From Udeniomyces pyricola (taxonomy: Eukaryota; Basidiomycota; Tremellomycetes; Cystofilobasidiales; Mrakiaceae): 64,000 nucleotides of DNA. This document shows positions 24,323 to 36,191 of the stretch, piece after piece (position 1 is the first letter of the stretch; each line of letters begins with the position of its first letter). The position numbers and the translations under genes are program-made. The stretch covers positions 186,001-250,000 of the forward strand of contig BCIK01000010.1 in assembly GCA_039545295.1 (NCBI GenBank), given 5' to 3'. The notes below the pieces were generated by a model. The model did not search any database. It had not been told where the DNA came from and worked only from the letters and a program-made list of their open reading frames with translations.

Positions 24323-24747
24323 AATTGGAAGCGATAGTATGTTCGGTTCTGTTACCGGGAGGAAAAGGCGAATGAGACTGTTGACGACGAGCGTTTCACA
24401 TAGCCACCAAACAAAACAGAATAGAGAGGGAGGGAAGGGGGAAAGGGAAGGGAGGGAAGGAGGGGGGGGGGGGNGGGAAGTAAGGGTGACAAAGACGTCA
24501 GTACTGAAAGCAAGAAAGCCCATTGATCTGAATCCAACAAGAACGCCAGCAAGATGGACATAGACGTACAGTGAAGAAAGATCAGAGGGTCGATGGATTG
24601 GTAAATGAGGAAAGGAGGGTGAATGGATGGGAGGGTGGATGAAGCGATAGTATGTGGTTATGAGCGTGAGTGGGTAGAAGTTTGTGTGGGTAGGAGGTTG
24701 TGTGGGTGTAAGTGTGAGAGGTGTGAATAAAGGAAGTTGAGTAGCGA

Positions 24748-24752
<5 letters not shown>

Positions 24753-24822
<70 letters not shown>
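24753..24822. repeat. (TG)n dinucleotide microsatellite
   Basis: About 35 uninterrupted TG units, capable of Z-DNA formation. It lies about 510 bases upstream of the 384-residue orphan gene. Confidence 0.95.
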
Positions 24823-24826
<4 letters not shown>

Positions 24827-25681
24827 TGGTAGTATGAAGGCAGAAAGAAAGAGGTCAGACACCCCCGGTTTTATCGCCCGCCAAAACAGAAAAGCAAGGG
24901 GGGCGGGCAGGGACACCCCATAAAGCTTATCACTCGACTCGAGCGTCGAAACTCAGCATACGTGGCCTAGTTTCCCAAGCTCTCACGGCTGATGACTCGT
25001 CCCTCAGACACCCCCTCACATCAACTGACGTACGCCCTGGCTCTGCATGACATACGCTACCGACTCGACCAGGTCCGACCGTTATCAACGCAGGTCTAGT
25101 GGGTCAACCTGGCCAAAAAGCTTATCACTCCAGGTGTCCCAGTTGAGGTTGACACAGCGTCGTTGGGATCTCGACTGGGCGCGACGTGTGTGTGTGTGTG
25201 TGGGCGCGACAATCGAGTCAACACTTCCTTGACCAGGGTTGCCCCCACAGCCCTGGCCATCCTGCTTATCCCCCAACGATCACCTATCGACCCACTCAGC
25301 CATGAGACCACCCTGGCCACCCCGACAACCCTGTCAGACGAGCGCTTCTTCTAGCATCGTGTCTAATGGCAAGGCGTAGCTGTCTGCCACAGATGGAGGG
25401 TGGTCGACGATTAAGAACCCACCCTCCCCCCTCGCCCAAGTATATCCATACTCCCCCTCTCCCCCTCCCCCCCCCCTTCTTTCGACTAACCTCACCTCAC
25501 CTCTCATCACAGGTCGATGATGTCGAAATGCGTCGAGCCTTATATCCTGTGAGCGTTATCCTACAAGATTATCGGGTAACGGTTAATCTGCTAGAGAACG
25601 AGAGTAAGTGTGTTGTCCAATGTCCCGTTTTAGATCAACCTATGAGTACACGACCCCAATGCGAGAACAAGGCATGGCAAC

Positions 25682-25745
25682 ATAAGTATGACTGCAACCA
25701 TAAGTATGACTGCAACCATAACTGTAAGCAAGGATGTAAGCATAA
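25682..25745 (+). repeat. degenerate 18-base tandem repeat (CATAAGTATGACTGCAAC)
   Basis: Two exact copies followed by decayed copies (CATAACTGTAAGCAAGGATGTAAGCATAAG). In one plus-strand frame it encodes a Cys/His-rich repeat HKYDCN. Whether it is translated is unknown. Confidence 0.75.
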
Positions 25746-28150
25746 GCACAAGTAGGCATATCAGCATGTGGGTTACAAGCGAGGATGCAAATCATGAGTA
25801 CAACTCCAAGCGATGGAGCAGCCAAATCCACTATACGATCCACCAGCCTAATTGTACCACACTATGCCTATCGTACACAAAGGTCTCCGATAGCATGACG
25901 GGGAACACTATTATCTGCCCATCTCCTCCTCGTTCACATCCTACTCTGGCCTCTTCAACTCTGCATCTTCTTCCCTCCTGGCCGCCGTTTCGCCTACGCG
26001 TGTTGAACCATGTCCAACCCTGCTCAAGCCCCCCCCCCAGCCCCCCCCCCCATCCCTGCCCATTACGCTGCTCAATAGCGAACACAACCTGAGCCCTCCG
26101 TGGAATTCTAGTCTAGAATCCCTGAGCCGCATCGTTGGATTCCCTCGGGTGACACCCCAAGCTGGCATCTCGCCCTGTCCCGCCTCTTTAACGATCTATC
26201 ACACTCTAGCCCCTTTCCATCTATCCATTCCTTCCCGTCCCGTCTCGTCTTGAATCAATCGCCCCCTCGGACCCCCTTTTCTCGCTCCTTTCCTTTGGCC
26301 CTGCCTAGTCTCATCCACTTGCTTCCCGTCCATGCTACAGCTTTTAAAGACGTGACGCGTTCGTTTGGAGTTCTCAGTTCCAGCGCAGCATGATGTTTGC
26401 GAACCGATACCCACGATCGGAACCCTCCCTCCCCCCTCACCCTCTCTTATTCCTGTAATCCGATCTAATCTCTGATATCTGAAGGTTGATCGCGGAGATA
26501 TGATAATCGAGTCCGAAGATAAGTGCCGATGGGAGGATCACAGACGAGCGCTGAATGGATAGATGGCTGGTAAGAGGGGATATATATATATCAGTTTAGT
26601 GGTGGTGAGGGGGTGTGGGGGGGGGGGAAGCTTTGAGAAAGAAAAGGCTGATCAGCGAGCACAGAGACCCATCGATCAGTTTAGTGAATCCAACGGTCCT
26701 ATAAACGATAGTGACATTCAAAAGACGTTGTTTGGTGGGGTTGTTGGAGAGACGAAGGGTGAGTTAGATGTAGGATGGATGTGGAAGGAACGACGGCGGC
26801 CTCGAATAGAGCCAGCGTCTGGAGGTGGGGGAGGGGGGTCCATCGGCAATCGACTATTGATGATGAGAAGAGGGAAGAGGCAGCGCGAAGGGGTATACAC
26901 AAGCGAGGTGGAAGACCGCATGAAACTCATGATGGATGAATGCAATCGAAACATTATCGATGGGCCGAGGATTGATAATCGATATCGCGATGGCTGATGG
27001 CTGATGATGGTGGTGATGATAGTGATGAACGACAGGGTGCTGATGGATATGCGATGATGTTGGTGAACAGTAAGTACGGGCGAGGTTGATATGGATCAAG
27101 AGGCAGGTAGAAAGAGGGTGCGTATGAGACGAGACGCAGTGAGAAGGTCGACCGGAGGATGAGGTTGACGTGAGTCGCCGTAATATGCGCTATATGTAAT
27201 GCGCGCCATCCTCGAGGGTGGCGCGTCCTCACATGTCCCTCGGCCGGCAGACAACTTACTCTCTCAAGTCTCAACGTGTACGTCTGATCAACCAACTGAC
27301 CCGTTTGTTGAAACTGCTTTTTTTTTGTTCTCTGCTTGAACGGAAATGTCTTTCAAAACAACATTAAAATAAAAAGAAGCCAACTGACCGACGACCGGAG
27401 TCGTGCGTTGTCAAGTTAAGGATGAGTCAATGCTGAATTCATTCTTACTATGTATGTATATATGTAGTACTAACCTCATGTATATATACCCTAATGCGTA
27501 TCCGTAGTAGTACGTTCCGATCAATGATGATGTCTTCTTCTTCTTTGGATCTCAATCGTTGCCCTACGACGATCGATCGACACGATGAGTAGACTTTTTT
27601 TTTTCTCGATGATCTTGATGAATCTCCTTCTCTTTGATCATAACCTTCTTGATGTTCCAACTATCGAATCGATTGGAATACATATATAATTACCAACCTT
27701 GTCCATGATGCTGATGATATATATGCATTCCATCAAGCTTACTTCAATTCCAGCTCAAACGACAGAACCGCCCCCAGACCGCGCGGCAAACGAGACGACA
27801 AGAAAAAAGGCATCAAAAGTCAAATAATAAAAACAATAAAAAAAACTCATGTGATCGGTACAACAAGCGAAAGAAGAAAAGAAAAAAGGGCAAGAAGGGG
27901 TTTGATGTGTCAGAGGAAAGGGGAGAAAAGAAAGAGAGAAAAGAAGGAAGACGTCTCCGGCGCCGAGAGTAGGTTTGACACCGAGTGCTGTACTAGCTGG
28001 CTTACGCCAAAGGTGGGAGGGAGGAGAGAGGGAGGGAGGAGGAGAGGGGGGGGGGAGGGAGTTGAGACGATGATAAAGGTCATGTTGGGGTACCCGAGCA
28101 AGAAACGTGGGGTGAGAAGCAAGATGAATGAAAGGCAATTCCGTATAAAG

Positions 28151-28173
28151 GGGGGGGGGGGGGNGGNGGNGGG
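28151..28173. repeat. G homopolymer with three undetermined bases
   Basis: A G run interrupted by n at three-base spacing, another homopolymer the assembly could not resolve. It lies outside any supported gene. Confidence 0.85.
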
Positions 28174-28624
28174 TTGAATTGGGCTGACAAGGCAGGATAC
28201 GGTTTGAGATGTGTTCTCTCGTGAACACGCACTTTGCCAGCAAGAGCAGCAAGTGAAATTGCGTTTTCTGTGAATAGATGGGAGTTGTGTCAAGAGGACG
28301 GAAAGACCAGTTGTCGAAGCAAGACATTCTTAAAACGGAGGAGCTAAGAAGTCAAGGATATATTGGAAACGTAGTGGCGTGTATATAGGTGTGCATGAGT
28401 GATTTTGTGTGTGTGTAGATGTGTGTGTTGTGTCGAACCAAAAGCGACTAATCGTCTCCAAGCTCGCTGAAGGAATACGAAGATAAAATAAGCAAGAAAC
28501 GTCAGCATGACTCTTCTTGGAAACCTCTCCCAATTCCTAACTTCTGCCATCTCGCCTACTCCTGCCTCGTTCCCTCCAACAAAACGATTCCCATCTCCAT
28601 CTAACAGCACAGACCCATGAGGCT

Positions 28625-29456
28625 TTAAAAGAAGTGAGAAAGAGTGAAAAACACAGATACAGAAGAAGCGACGTACTCTCGTCGTCGATAAACGAAACCT
28701 CGACTGGTCAACTCATCCACTACATCCTCTTGCAATCGACCCGTCACCCTCGCCGCATACAGTCCCCTCACGTAATTGTCTGCACCACCGCCGCATATCA
28801 AAGTGGGATGAATCCAATACCCCCAATACCTCGGTCAGCTCGAACGTAAGCCCACACAACAAACAGAAGTGGGGGAGGGAAGTAAGAGAAGGAGAGTGAG
28901 CGAACCTGTTCTTTGCCAACGAGCAACCCAACTGCCTTCGCGCATGACGGCAATGATGCCATCAAATTGAGCCGAGGTACATTGAGCGACTTTATCAGCC
29001 TCGTTCCGCATCTACGTCCATGAGATGCAAGAAACCAAAGAAAGGAAAACCAAAGGAGGAATCATAGGTCATGACGCACGCATGCAAAGAGAAGAGGACC
29101 GTTCAAAGTCAGTCAAATCGATCCCCCAGCCATAGACGGAAGGATATACAGTTTTTTTTTATTGTTATTGTTTGGATTAGGAAGAGCTCGATTGATGCGT
29201 GAGTGTATGCAACGGACCTGGAGGATCTCTTCGCAATTTGGGCAGCCTTTCTTGCGGAAGTCCTGAGCGGACATGAGAATGGAGCAAAGAAGGCAAGCTC
29301 GGAGCTTGGCTAGAGAGCGAGAGAGGGAGGCAAGGGAAAGGGGGGGGGGGACGAGTTAGCCTGACAAGTCAAAGACCAAGCGGAAGATGACGTAGAAAAG
29401 GAAGAAGGAGACGTGCTTTTGCTGGTAGCGGTAGGGATGTTGATCTCTGGAGCCAT
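28625..29456 (-). CDS. SPT4: transcription elongation factor Spt4
   Basis: Spt4 binds Spt5 to form DSIF, which rides on RNA polymerase and supports elongation. The start chosen is ATG 29456 ([14 protein letters not shown]), giving a Ser/Thr-rich N-terminal tail; the intron after it uses a GTCAGG donor. The core then reads [20 protein letters not shown] and [10 protein letters not shown], the C-x2-C plus C-x2-C zinc site. Next are [20 protein letters not shown] with [15 protein letters not shown] and, after an intron to a CAG acceptor, [20 protein letters not shown] and [14 protein letters not shown]. These cover the whole Spt4 domain. The reading continues to TAA at 28625-28627; alternatively a GTACGT donor just after the last Arg codons would give a slightly different short tail. 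Length is about 150 residues. Identity is firm, the last exon is not. Confidence 0.87.
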
Positions 29457-30831
29457 GACTGGAAGGTGGTAGAAGGTCCGTTGTCGTGGGTGAAGGAGGT
29501 GATGGGCGTTTGGGCGCGTCGCGCGCACGTCCTTGACGATACAGTACTCGCCATGAATCACGCATCGTCCCGGCCGGTTCTCGTACACAGCTTGGCAGTT
29601 TCGACCATCTCTGCACAGCTTCGAGCGCTGGGCTTGACTTTCACATAATTCGCGCTTTTTGTTCTCATTTTGAACATCGCAACTGACCCTAGCTGAAGCG
29701 CTGAAGCACCAACAACCCAAGACCTGATCACTGCACGATCACACTACGTACTAGTAGCTCGGCCAGTTAGGATACACGTGATCGATCTACAGCTGCACGT
29801 CAATCTATTGCAAGAGGAGGGCCTTAGTCAGATTCTGGATTCCCCGCAAGAGGAAGCGTCTAGTTAGGCCTCTGTGACCGAAACCACCACCCAATCGCTA
29901 CCCTCGATTCTCTTTTACAATCCCCTACTCGCGATCCTCTCTATCAACACTTGTCTCCTTACATTTCGCGCACCAAAATATGTCAGGATTGATGTGTACG
30001 AAACCTGCCCATTCAGAGAGACGTGGAATCTTGCTGAGCAGTTTACCCTTAGCGTCTCACCAGGTCGAGCTTCGACTGCGCGTCTATTGTCTCCCAGTCT
30101 GACACGTCCGTCATGACGCATACAAATTGCCCAAAGGTCACAAGATAAACAACTGATAGACACACACACACACACACACACACTACAGCAACAAAACAAC
30201 AAGAACGAACGAAAGCGCAAGAGACCCAAGATAAAAGACCCAAGATGAGAGAATGAAAGAGAATGAAACGAGACACCTGCAGATTGTCACATCGTGGGAT
30301 AACAGTTACTGTTAGAGTTGACTAGATAGGTACGTACGACTGTACAGATTGTGAGGATTGCAAGAACCGAGGCACGAGAGTGCCAAAGGTAAGCTGGCAA
30401 AGGGGGGGGGAGATACATGGAGAAGATTGAGTAATAGGAACGAACAACAGGACAGAATGAAAAAGCCCTAAGGTTTTTTTATGCGAAAACGTCGGAGAAT
30501 CAGGATGAGCAAAAGAACGAAAGGAATCAACGAAGCAAAAGCAGGCAATGAATGATCGAAGGACGAGAAAGCGTGATGGTGATGGCATGGTGGCGTAAGA
30601 GTAGGCTCATGATTGATCAAGCAGATATTGTTATGGTGATTGTGGTTGAGGGTTGAGGGTTGAGCGGATGTGTGAGTTGAGTTGTTGAGCGAATGATTTG
30701 AGGAGGGTGGGAACTTAGTAGGAGGAAGAAGAAAAAAGATCAAGTGCTAACGAGTGATGATGCGATCCCGTGTCGGTGTAGGAAAATATCCAGGGATAGG
30801 GCGGGGGAGATACAAGAGAGCATTGGACCCA
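29457..30831. other. intergenic region between two minus-strand genes
   Basis: This should hold the 3' UTR of the multi-pass membrane protein gene and the promoter of SPT4. It has a (CA)n run at about 30161-30182 and a G run near 30400. The SPT4 reading frame stays open upstream to about 29720, but without features supporting a longer protein. No other gene seen. Confidence 0.5.
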
Positions 30832-33411
30832 TCAAGGTCGTCGCAAGACGTTGAGTCTAGCGACATTTCCATCATTAAAAGCGATGTCTGCGCTCTCATC
30901 ATCATCGTCCTCCACCTTCTTCTCCTTCATTTCCACTTCTCGATCCTCGTCTTCTTCTTTGACCCCTGCCTCTGTGATGTCGACTTCTCTTCTTCTCGAC
31001 GCTCTGTCTGCCGAGGACGCCCCCCAGCTCAACGGTCTGCTCATCCTCGGACTTCCCATCGGCGTCACGAGCCCATCCGCCGATTCCGCCGTCGTCTGCC
31101 TCGATCGAGAGCACGGATCAAAATGACCCGAAGGCGGTCGAGGAATCCTTCGTGGAGCCGGCGTCAGGGGCGCACCCGTAGGAGAGCGAGGTGAAATCGA
31201 GTATTGAGCAAACGAGTTGGCGTTGGTCAGGAGATTATTCGGGATGAAAGCAGTAAGCTTGTCGTTCCTGGGCGAAGGAAGTAGTCGGAGGTAACGAAGA
31301 ATATCCTAGTGATCCAACAAGATGGAAGAGGCAAAGTGAGCGTTCGATCCGGTATACGAACGTTGGGCTCGAGAACGCATACAGCTGCCATGAACTGAAG
31401 CCTAAAGGGTCACATCCTATTCCTTATTTCACCCTGAGATACAAGTGTGCCGTACCTTTTGAGAACAAAAGATGACGACTCCAACAATCCCAGCAGCTGC
31501 CTGATAGATAGCCGGCGCATGTGCCGTACTCTCCGGCGTGACAACCTGAAATACGCCACATGCCATCGCTCCGCAGATGTAGATTGTGAAAAGCGAGACA
31601 CGGAAGATGAAGGCGAGATCGACAAAGGCGTTGGGCAAGGAGTTGACGGCGTAATGGTGCGGTATGTCGGTCTTGGGATCGATGTGAGTCTCGGCGCTAG
31701 CTTGGGTAGTGACGCTTGGGGGAGGAATGGATCGACCACAAACGGTCATAGCGTAGGAGACAACAGTCCAGACTGAGGGATCAAAGTGCGTAAGGAAATC
31801 AAGGAATGTCGATGTAAGGAGCCGATCCCAATAGTAACCACATCGCATCCATCTCAGTCAAACTCACGTTGGCAAATGATGGCAATCAACATGAAGACGA
31901 CTGCGAGGCCATAGCAGGTGTTGATGCTGCAAGGTTCAACAGAAACAAAATAGACAAGAAAAAAAGCCATATGGTCAGTTGAGCCATTCGTTCTCTTATC
32001 GCACACTGATCGACCCGTATTCATCTACCCACAGCACAGATTGCGTGCTAGATGCCGTGAAGACGCCGATATTGAGCTGGTCCTGATGAATAGCGCCTGA
32101 CTGGAGGCCGACAAGGTGTCAAACGAGAGTATTTCAGAATGCAGCGTCTAGTCGGGGATGGATAGGCAAGTCGAAGATTCGAGACAGGAAAGAAAAACCA
32201 TTCTCACCACACTCGCGATGATGAAAACCGACATGAAGGTAATCCAAGGGAAAACGACGAACTGGATAAGTAATATTTAGCTCGATCCTTCCGAGAGAGT
32301 AAAGCGTCAACACATCCAAAGATAGCTTGTTACAGTGAACCGGACAACTCACGAAGCGTTCCGCAAAATGCTGATTCTCTTGGATGGAACGATCGGCAAG
32401 GGCGATAACGAACAAAGCCTGACACGGTGCGTGGTCAGCACCTTTTCTTTATCAGTTTTTTTTGGAGATCGAAGAGGCGATTAGGCACAGGACGATAGCG
32501 AGTGAGCACTCACTCGGCAGACCATGCATGCGCTAGCGCATGTGAGAAGCACCGTTCCTGCGAGCGGACCAGCGAGGGAGAGCACCACGAGAGCGACAGG
32601 AGGTCGTGCCGGGTTTGAGATACTGTGGAGAATTCCGTTGCCATAAGAGTTTCGGATATAGAGCCGGAAGAAGGAAGGAGAGGAGAGGAGGAAGGGAAAG
32701 GAAGAGACGAGACGAGATGATCAGTCATCACGTTCCTCAGGGCCGATCATTGAGCGATCGAAGCGGACAAGTGATCAAAGGCAGGAACCCGGGTAAAGAT
32801 AATCTCGTGGTCTCACAGCAAACAGTTGCAGATACTGCTGACGATCATGGCGTAAAAAAGCTGCATATGCACAGAGATAGAAAAACAGAGTGACAGATAG
32901 GCCCGTACCGTACGATGAAAGAAATCGAAAGTAGAATAAAAAAAAGAAGGGTCAGAATCAGTCGTTGAAGGAAAGTAGCTGTTGATATTGAAGACAAGAA
33001 ATCGTCCGCATTTCTGGGACTAACCGAATGCATGGTACGATGTCTCTTGATTTTGGCCACAGCTAGGAGAATCAGAAACGCTGCCGCACAGATGAGCGAC
33101 AAGATGTGGAGGGTGAAGAAAGGCTTCCGAAGGTGCTCTTCTGACGCCTCGTAGGACTGCCTCGGGATAGGGTACTTCATGGCGGACGCTGGGGGACGAA
33201 ATGGAGGGGTTGACGACGAGATGCCTGGTAGTTTCGGCTTTGAAAGGACGTAGAGGTCGTCGAGACTGTCCGACGATGTTGAAGAGGACGACGGATCAGA
33301 GTCCAGGAAAGAGCGGAGGGTCAGGAGGAGTGAAGAAAGGCGGTGGTCGTGGGCGAAAGAGGGTAGGAAGGTGGAAGGGGAAGGGAACGGGTTAGTCGGA
33401 ACAGAAGGCAT
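30832..33411 (-). CDS. multi-pass membrane protein, possible seven-helix receptor
   Basis: The start is ATG 33411 (MPSVPTNPFPSPS). The N-terminal 110 residues are soluble and Ser/Pro-rich. Hydrophobic helices follow across several exons: FFTLHILSLICAAAFLILLA, FYAMIVSSICNCLL, PVALVVLSLAGPLAGTVLL with TCASACMV, FVVFPWITFMSVFIIASVV, INTCYGLAVVFMLIAIICQ, VDLAFIFRVSLFTIYICGAM and IYQAAAGIVGVVIFCSQK. The last helix runs into DILRYLRLLPSPRN and a long cytosolic tail, Ser/Pro-rich then strongly acidic, ending RLNVLRRP with TGA at 30832-30834. About seven helices, a soluble N-terminus and a long charged tail would suit a G-protein-coupled receptor, but I see no diagnostic receptor motif and the count of helices depends on exon joins. 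Treat as an uncharacterised membrane protein of roughly 550-600 residues. Confidence 0.72.
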
Positions 33412-34322
33412 TCTGTGGGAAGCTAAGAGATGAGGGGTGTCGTGCGATATAAGGTATGTGTGTGCGAGGGGTCGAGGTCGATCTCAAGAGGAGAGCGTGA
33501 TGAGTAAGGGGAGGTGTCGAATTTAGCTGGGGCCGTTGTGAGACGCGGGTAGCGGCGTGTCTCCTGATAGCAGTATGGTGGACCACTATTCAGGTGGCCA
33601 ACAGTGGATTATAGCCAGAGAGGGTAGAGACAGAAAAAGAGAGAGGGGTGAAGACGATCAAACAAAGCGAGGAGGAAAATCACAAAGGTCTTGAGACTCT
33701 CGGGGCCAGACCCCTGAGTGAGTCAGAGCCGAACCGGCGGAGGATTCCCGCCCTACGGCAACAAACGAAATCCATGACGGCTCCCTAGTACTGTAGTATT
33801 ACACAGAGCGAGGAACCAAGTCAACCGCCTGTCCGGGACATCCAGGCCTGGGATGATCAGTGTGAAGTCAGCATCGGTAAACCCAGATCAAAGAAAAGAA
33901 AGAACATACATGAAGGGAGTTTGGCAACAGCCCTGGCCGGCGATAGACTGATCATGATCCAGGAAAGAAGATGATGATCTGTCTCGGTTGTTGGCAGTAC
34001 GCGGCTGGACGAACGATGACGCCGATCGAGACCGAGGACGATGATGATCAATGGCTCGATATGAACAAGAAGGATACCGACCAGCATGCAGGGAGCGCTG
34101 ACCGAGCTGCATATCATCAAACTGCAAGTGTAGAGGTACGCACGGCCGACAGGACAATCATAGTGCCGGTTTGGCGCGACTTTAAGTGCAGGAGCGCCGA
34201 AATTCGAAGCGGGTTCGACGCTCGACCAGGCTGAAGCGCGCATAAGCGCTCATGACGCATCAGTTGAATCCTCACCCCAATATATTCCCTCAGATCCAGA
34301 CCTTGATCACCTCGCATCTATC
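33412..34322. promoter_or_regulatory. divergent intergenic region
   Basis: About 900 bases between the ATGs of the membrane protein (-) and the TPR/RPAP3-like gene (+). No repeats or RNA genes stand out, and open frames of up to 128 codons lack recognisable motifs. Confidence 0.5.
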
Positions 34323-36191
34323 ATGCCCTCCATCACTGAACTATTCCCTACCCCAACACCTGTGGATACCGCGTCCAAGGCTGAAGAAGCCAAAGCAAAG
34401 GTGCGAGAATGTCGTCCGTTGACCGCCCAGCAATCGTCCGCTTCTCCACCGCGTGCATCCGGTGCGCTCCCAGTCGTACTCTGATTGACTCATTGTACTA
34501 CCACAGGGAAACGCACACTTCAAGAAGAAGGAGTATGCCGAATCGATTGGTAGGTGTCCTGGTTGCTCGCATGTCTCGCTCGGGTCCTGGCCGGCGTCGC
34601 TACGCCTTTCGACGCGTTGTCGACACCTCGGTCTGGAGGTTGACTCTTACACTCTTATGATGAAACTGTCTTGGCAGGCTTCTATTCTCAAGCTCATATT
34701 CTCCAACCAAGCTCGCCCATTTATCCCCTGAACCGAGCGGCTTCTTACCTTGCTCTCTCCAAGTACGTCAACGCATTGCAACCTTGACTGATCTCGTTGA
34801 TGTGCTAGAGCTAAGACCACTTTCCCTTTCTGTCCTCTCAGATGGCCTGACGCTGAACGGGATTGCAGCACGTCCATCGCCCTCGACAGCAAAAATACTA
34901 AGGCTTGGTTTCGTCGGGCGATAGCTCGCAGAGAGCAACAGAAATGGGAGGGAGCCAAAACGGGTAAGTCGCGTCGTGTCGCGTCGCGTCTATCAATCAG
35001 GACGTTCGGCGTATGGTCGTTGATGGCATTCCTTTTTCTCCTTTTGACACTCTACATTGTAGATTTCGCCATGGTCCTCAAGCTCGACCCATCAATGACC
35101 ACGCTTGTCCGGCCTGAGATGACCAAGCTGCAAAAAGAAGAGGCCGAAGCGCGACGACTTCTGGCAGTGGCTGAAGAAAAGAAACGGAACGCGAGAAAGG
35201 CAACCGTGAGTTTGGCACTATATTTCTTGTGATCGGCTGCAGACATATTGTCAGGTCCGAGATAAATGTACGTGATGTACACGGATGAGTGATTCTAAAT
35301 CTTCGCCTTATTTTTCCGTGACTTCAGGCTACCTCAACATCTCAGCCTGTTCCATCTACTTCGTCGACAGCCTCTTCCAGTGACTCAGCAGTACCTCCTA
35401 GTCAAAGCGCATCTGCTCTTCCACCGCGACGACACGACATTCCACTCAAGATCATCTATGCTCCACCCACTTCTACTTTGGCTTCTTCCGCATCTCCTAT
35501 CAACACATCCGCTACCAACCGGCCATACTCTACCGCTTCCATCCCGACTGTCTCTCCCTCATCGCCACTTCCGACTCAACCTTTCACATTCACCTTGCCC
35601 TCGGATCCGTCGGCTTCATCTTCAGCCTTGTCATCATCGCCATCTACGACTTCATCCCCTGCATCCGCTGCTCCAAGCGTCTCTACCGCTCCTCACGATC
35701 CCGTCTCATCCATCTTCCCTACTAAACCTAAAGCCAAACCTAAGCCGACCTCGTTTGCTGAGCTCCAAAGGCAACGCTCGCTTCCCAAGACTAAACCGTC
35801 AACCATCATGTCTCCAACCCATGCATCGGAATCTGCCTCGTCGTCATCACCTACCCTACCATCCTTTTCTTACCCAACCCCCAAATCAGCTCACTCCCTT
35901 CTCACACAACTTCGTTCGTTTCCCGCTTCATCTCAACTCCCATACCTCCTGTCCGTTCCCCCTGGATCGTTGCCGACCATCATTGGGTACTCTTTGGAGC
36001 CTCCTCTCCTTGAGGCGCTCTTGACGGCCCTCACGGTAAAGGCATCCATCGAGGTCGTCAATGATGGAAGACGCCTGGGAGACTTGGTTGCCTCGCTTGA
36101 GAAAGTCGAGCGGTGGAGCTTGATTTTGTGCATGGTTCAGGATGGCGAGACGAGATGGAAGAAGATCAAGTCGAATGTCGTCGATTTTTAG
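34323..36191 (+). CDS. TPR protein with RPAP3 C-terminal domain (R2TP-type HSP90 co-chaperone)
   Basis: RPAP3/Spagh/Tah1 proteins tether HSP90/HSP70 to the R2TP complex, which assembles RNA polymerase II, snoRNPs and PIKK kinases. ATG 34323 opens MPSITELFPTPTPVDTASKA. The TPR block spans about residues 25-125 over several exons: GNAHFKKKEYAESIGFYSQA, PIYPLNRAASYLALSKWPDA, ERDCSTSIALDSKNTKAWFR with RAIARREQQKWEGA and DFAMVLKLDPS. A charged helix (LQKEEAEARRLLAVAEEKKR) follows, then about 150 Ser/Thr/Pro-rich residues. The last exon ends with a RPAP3_C-like fold: LLTQLRSFPASSQLPYLLSV, PPGSLPTIIGYSLEPPLLEA, LVASLEKVERWSLILCMV; TAG at 36189-36191. A single TPR array plus RPAP3_C resembles fungal RPAP3 orthologues. 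TPR is certain, the RPAP3_C call strong. Confidence 0.85.

Larger units (their letters stand above)
24240..28624. other. gene-poor region with simple repeats
   Basis: In 4.4 kb I find no frame with recognisable domains or convincing splice-joined exons. It contains the minisatellite at 24240-24322, a G run with an n at 24463-24474, a (TG)n run, a duplicated 18-mer at 25682-25717, C runs near 25463-25476 and 26029-26050, and a G/n run at 28151-28173. The left end should include the promoter of the 384-residue orphan and the right end the SPT4 3' UTR. The longest frames (26563-26997 plus and 27755-28327 minus) lack codon or motif support. Confidence 0.5.

Noticed and set aside
24753..24822. TG run, considered as a telomere-like repeat
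   Set aside because: It is a simple dinucleotide run with ordinary genes on both sides.
25682..25745. Short tandem repeat, considered as a CRISPR array
   Set aside because: Units are directly adjacent without spacers, and this is a fungal nuclear sequence.
26563..26997. 144-codon plus-strand frame
   Set aside because: No domain, no splice partners and low-complexity Gly/Arg content. An equally long minus-strand frame overlaps it.
27755..28327. 190-codon minus-strand frame
   Set aside because: It reads through n bases and C runs, is Phe/Pro/Ser-rich and lacks any recognisable motif.
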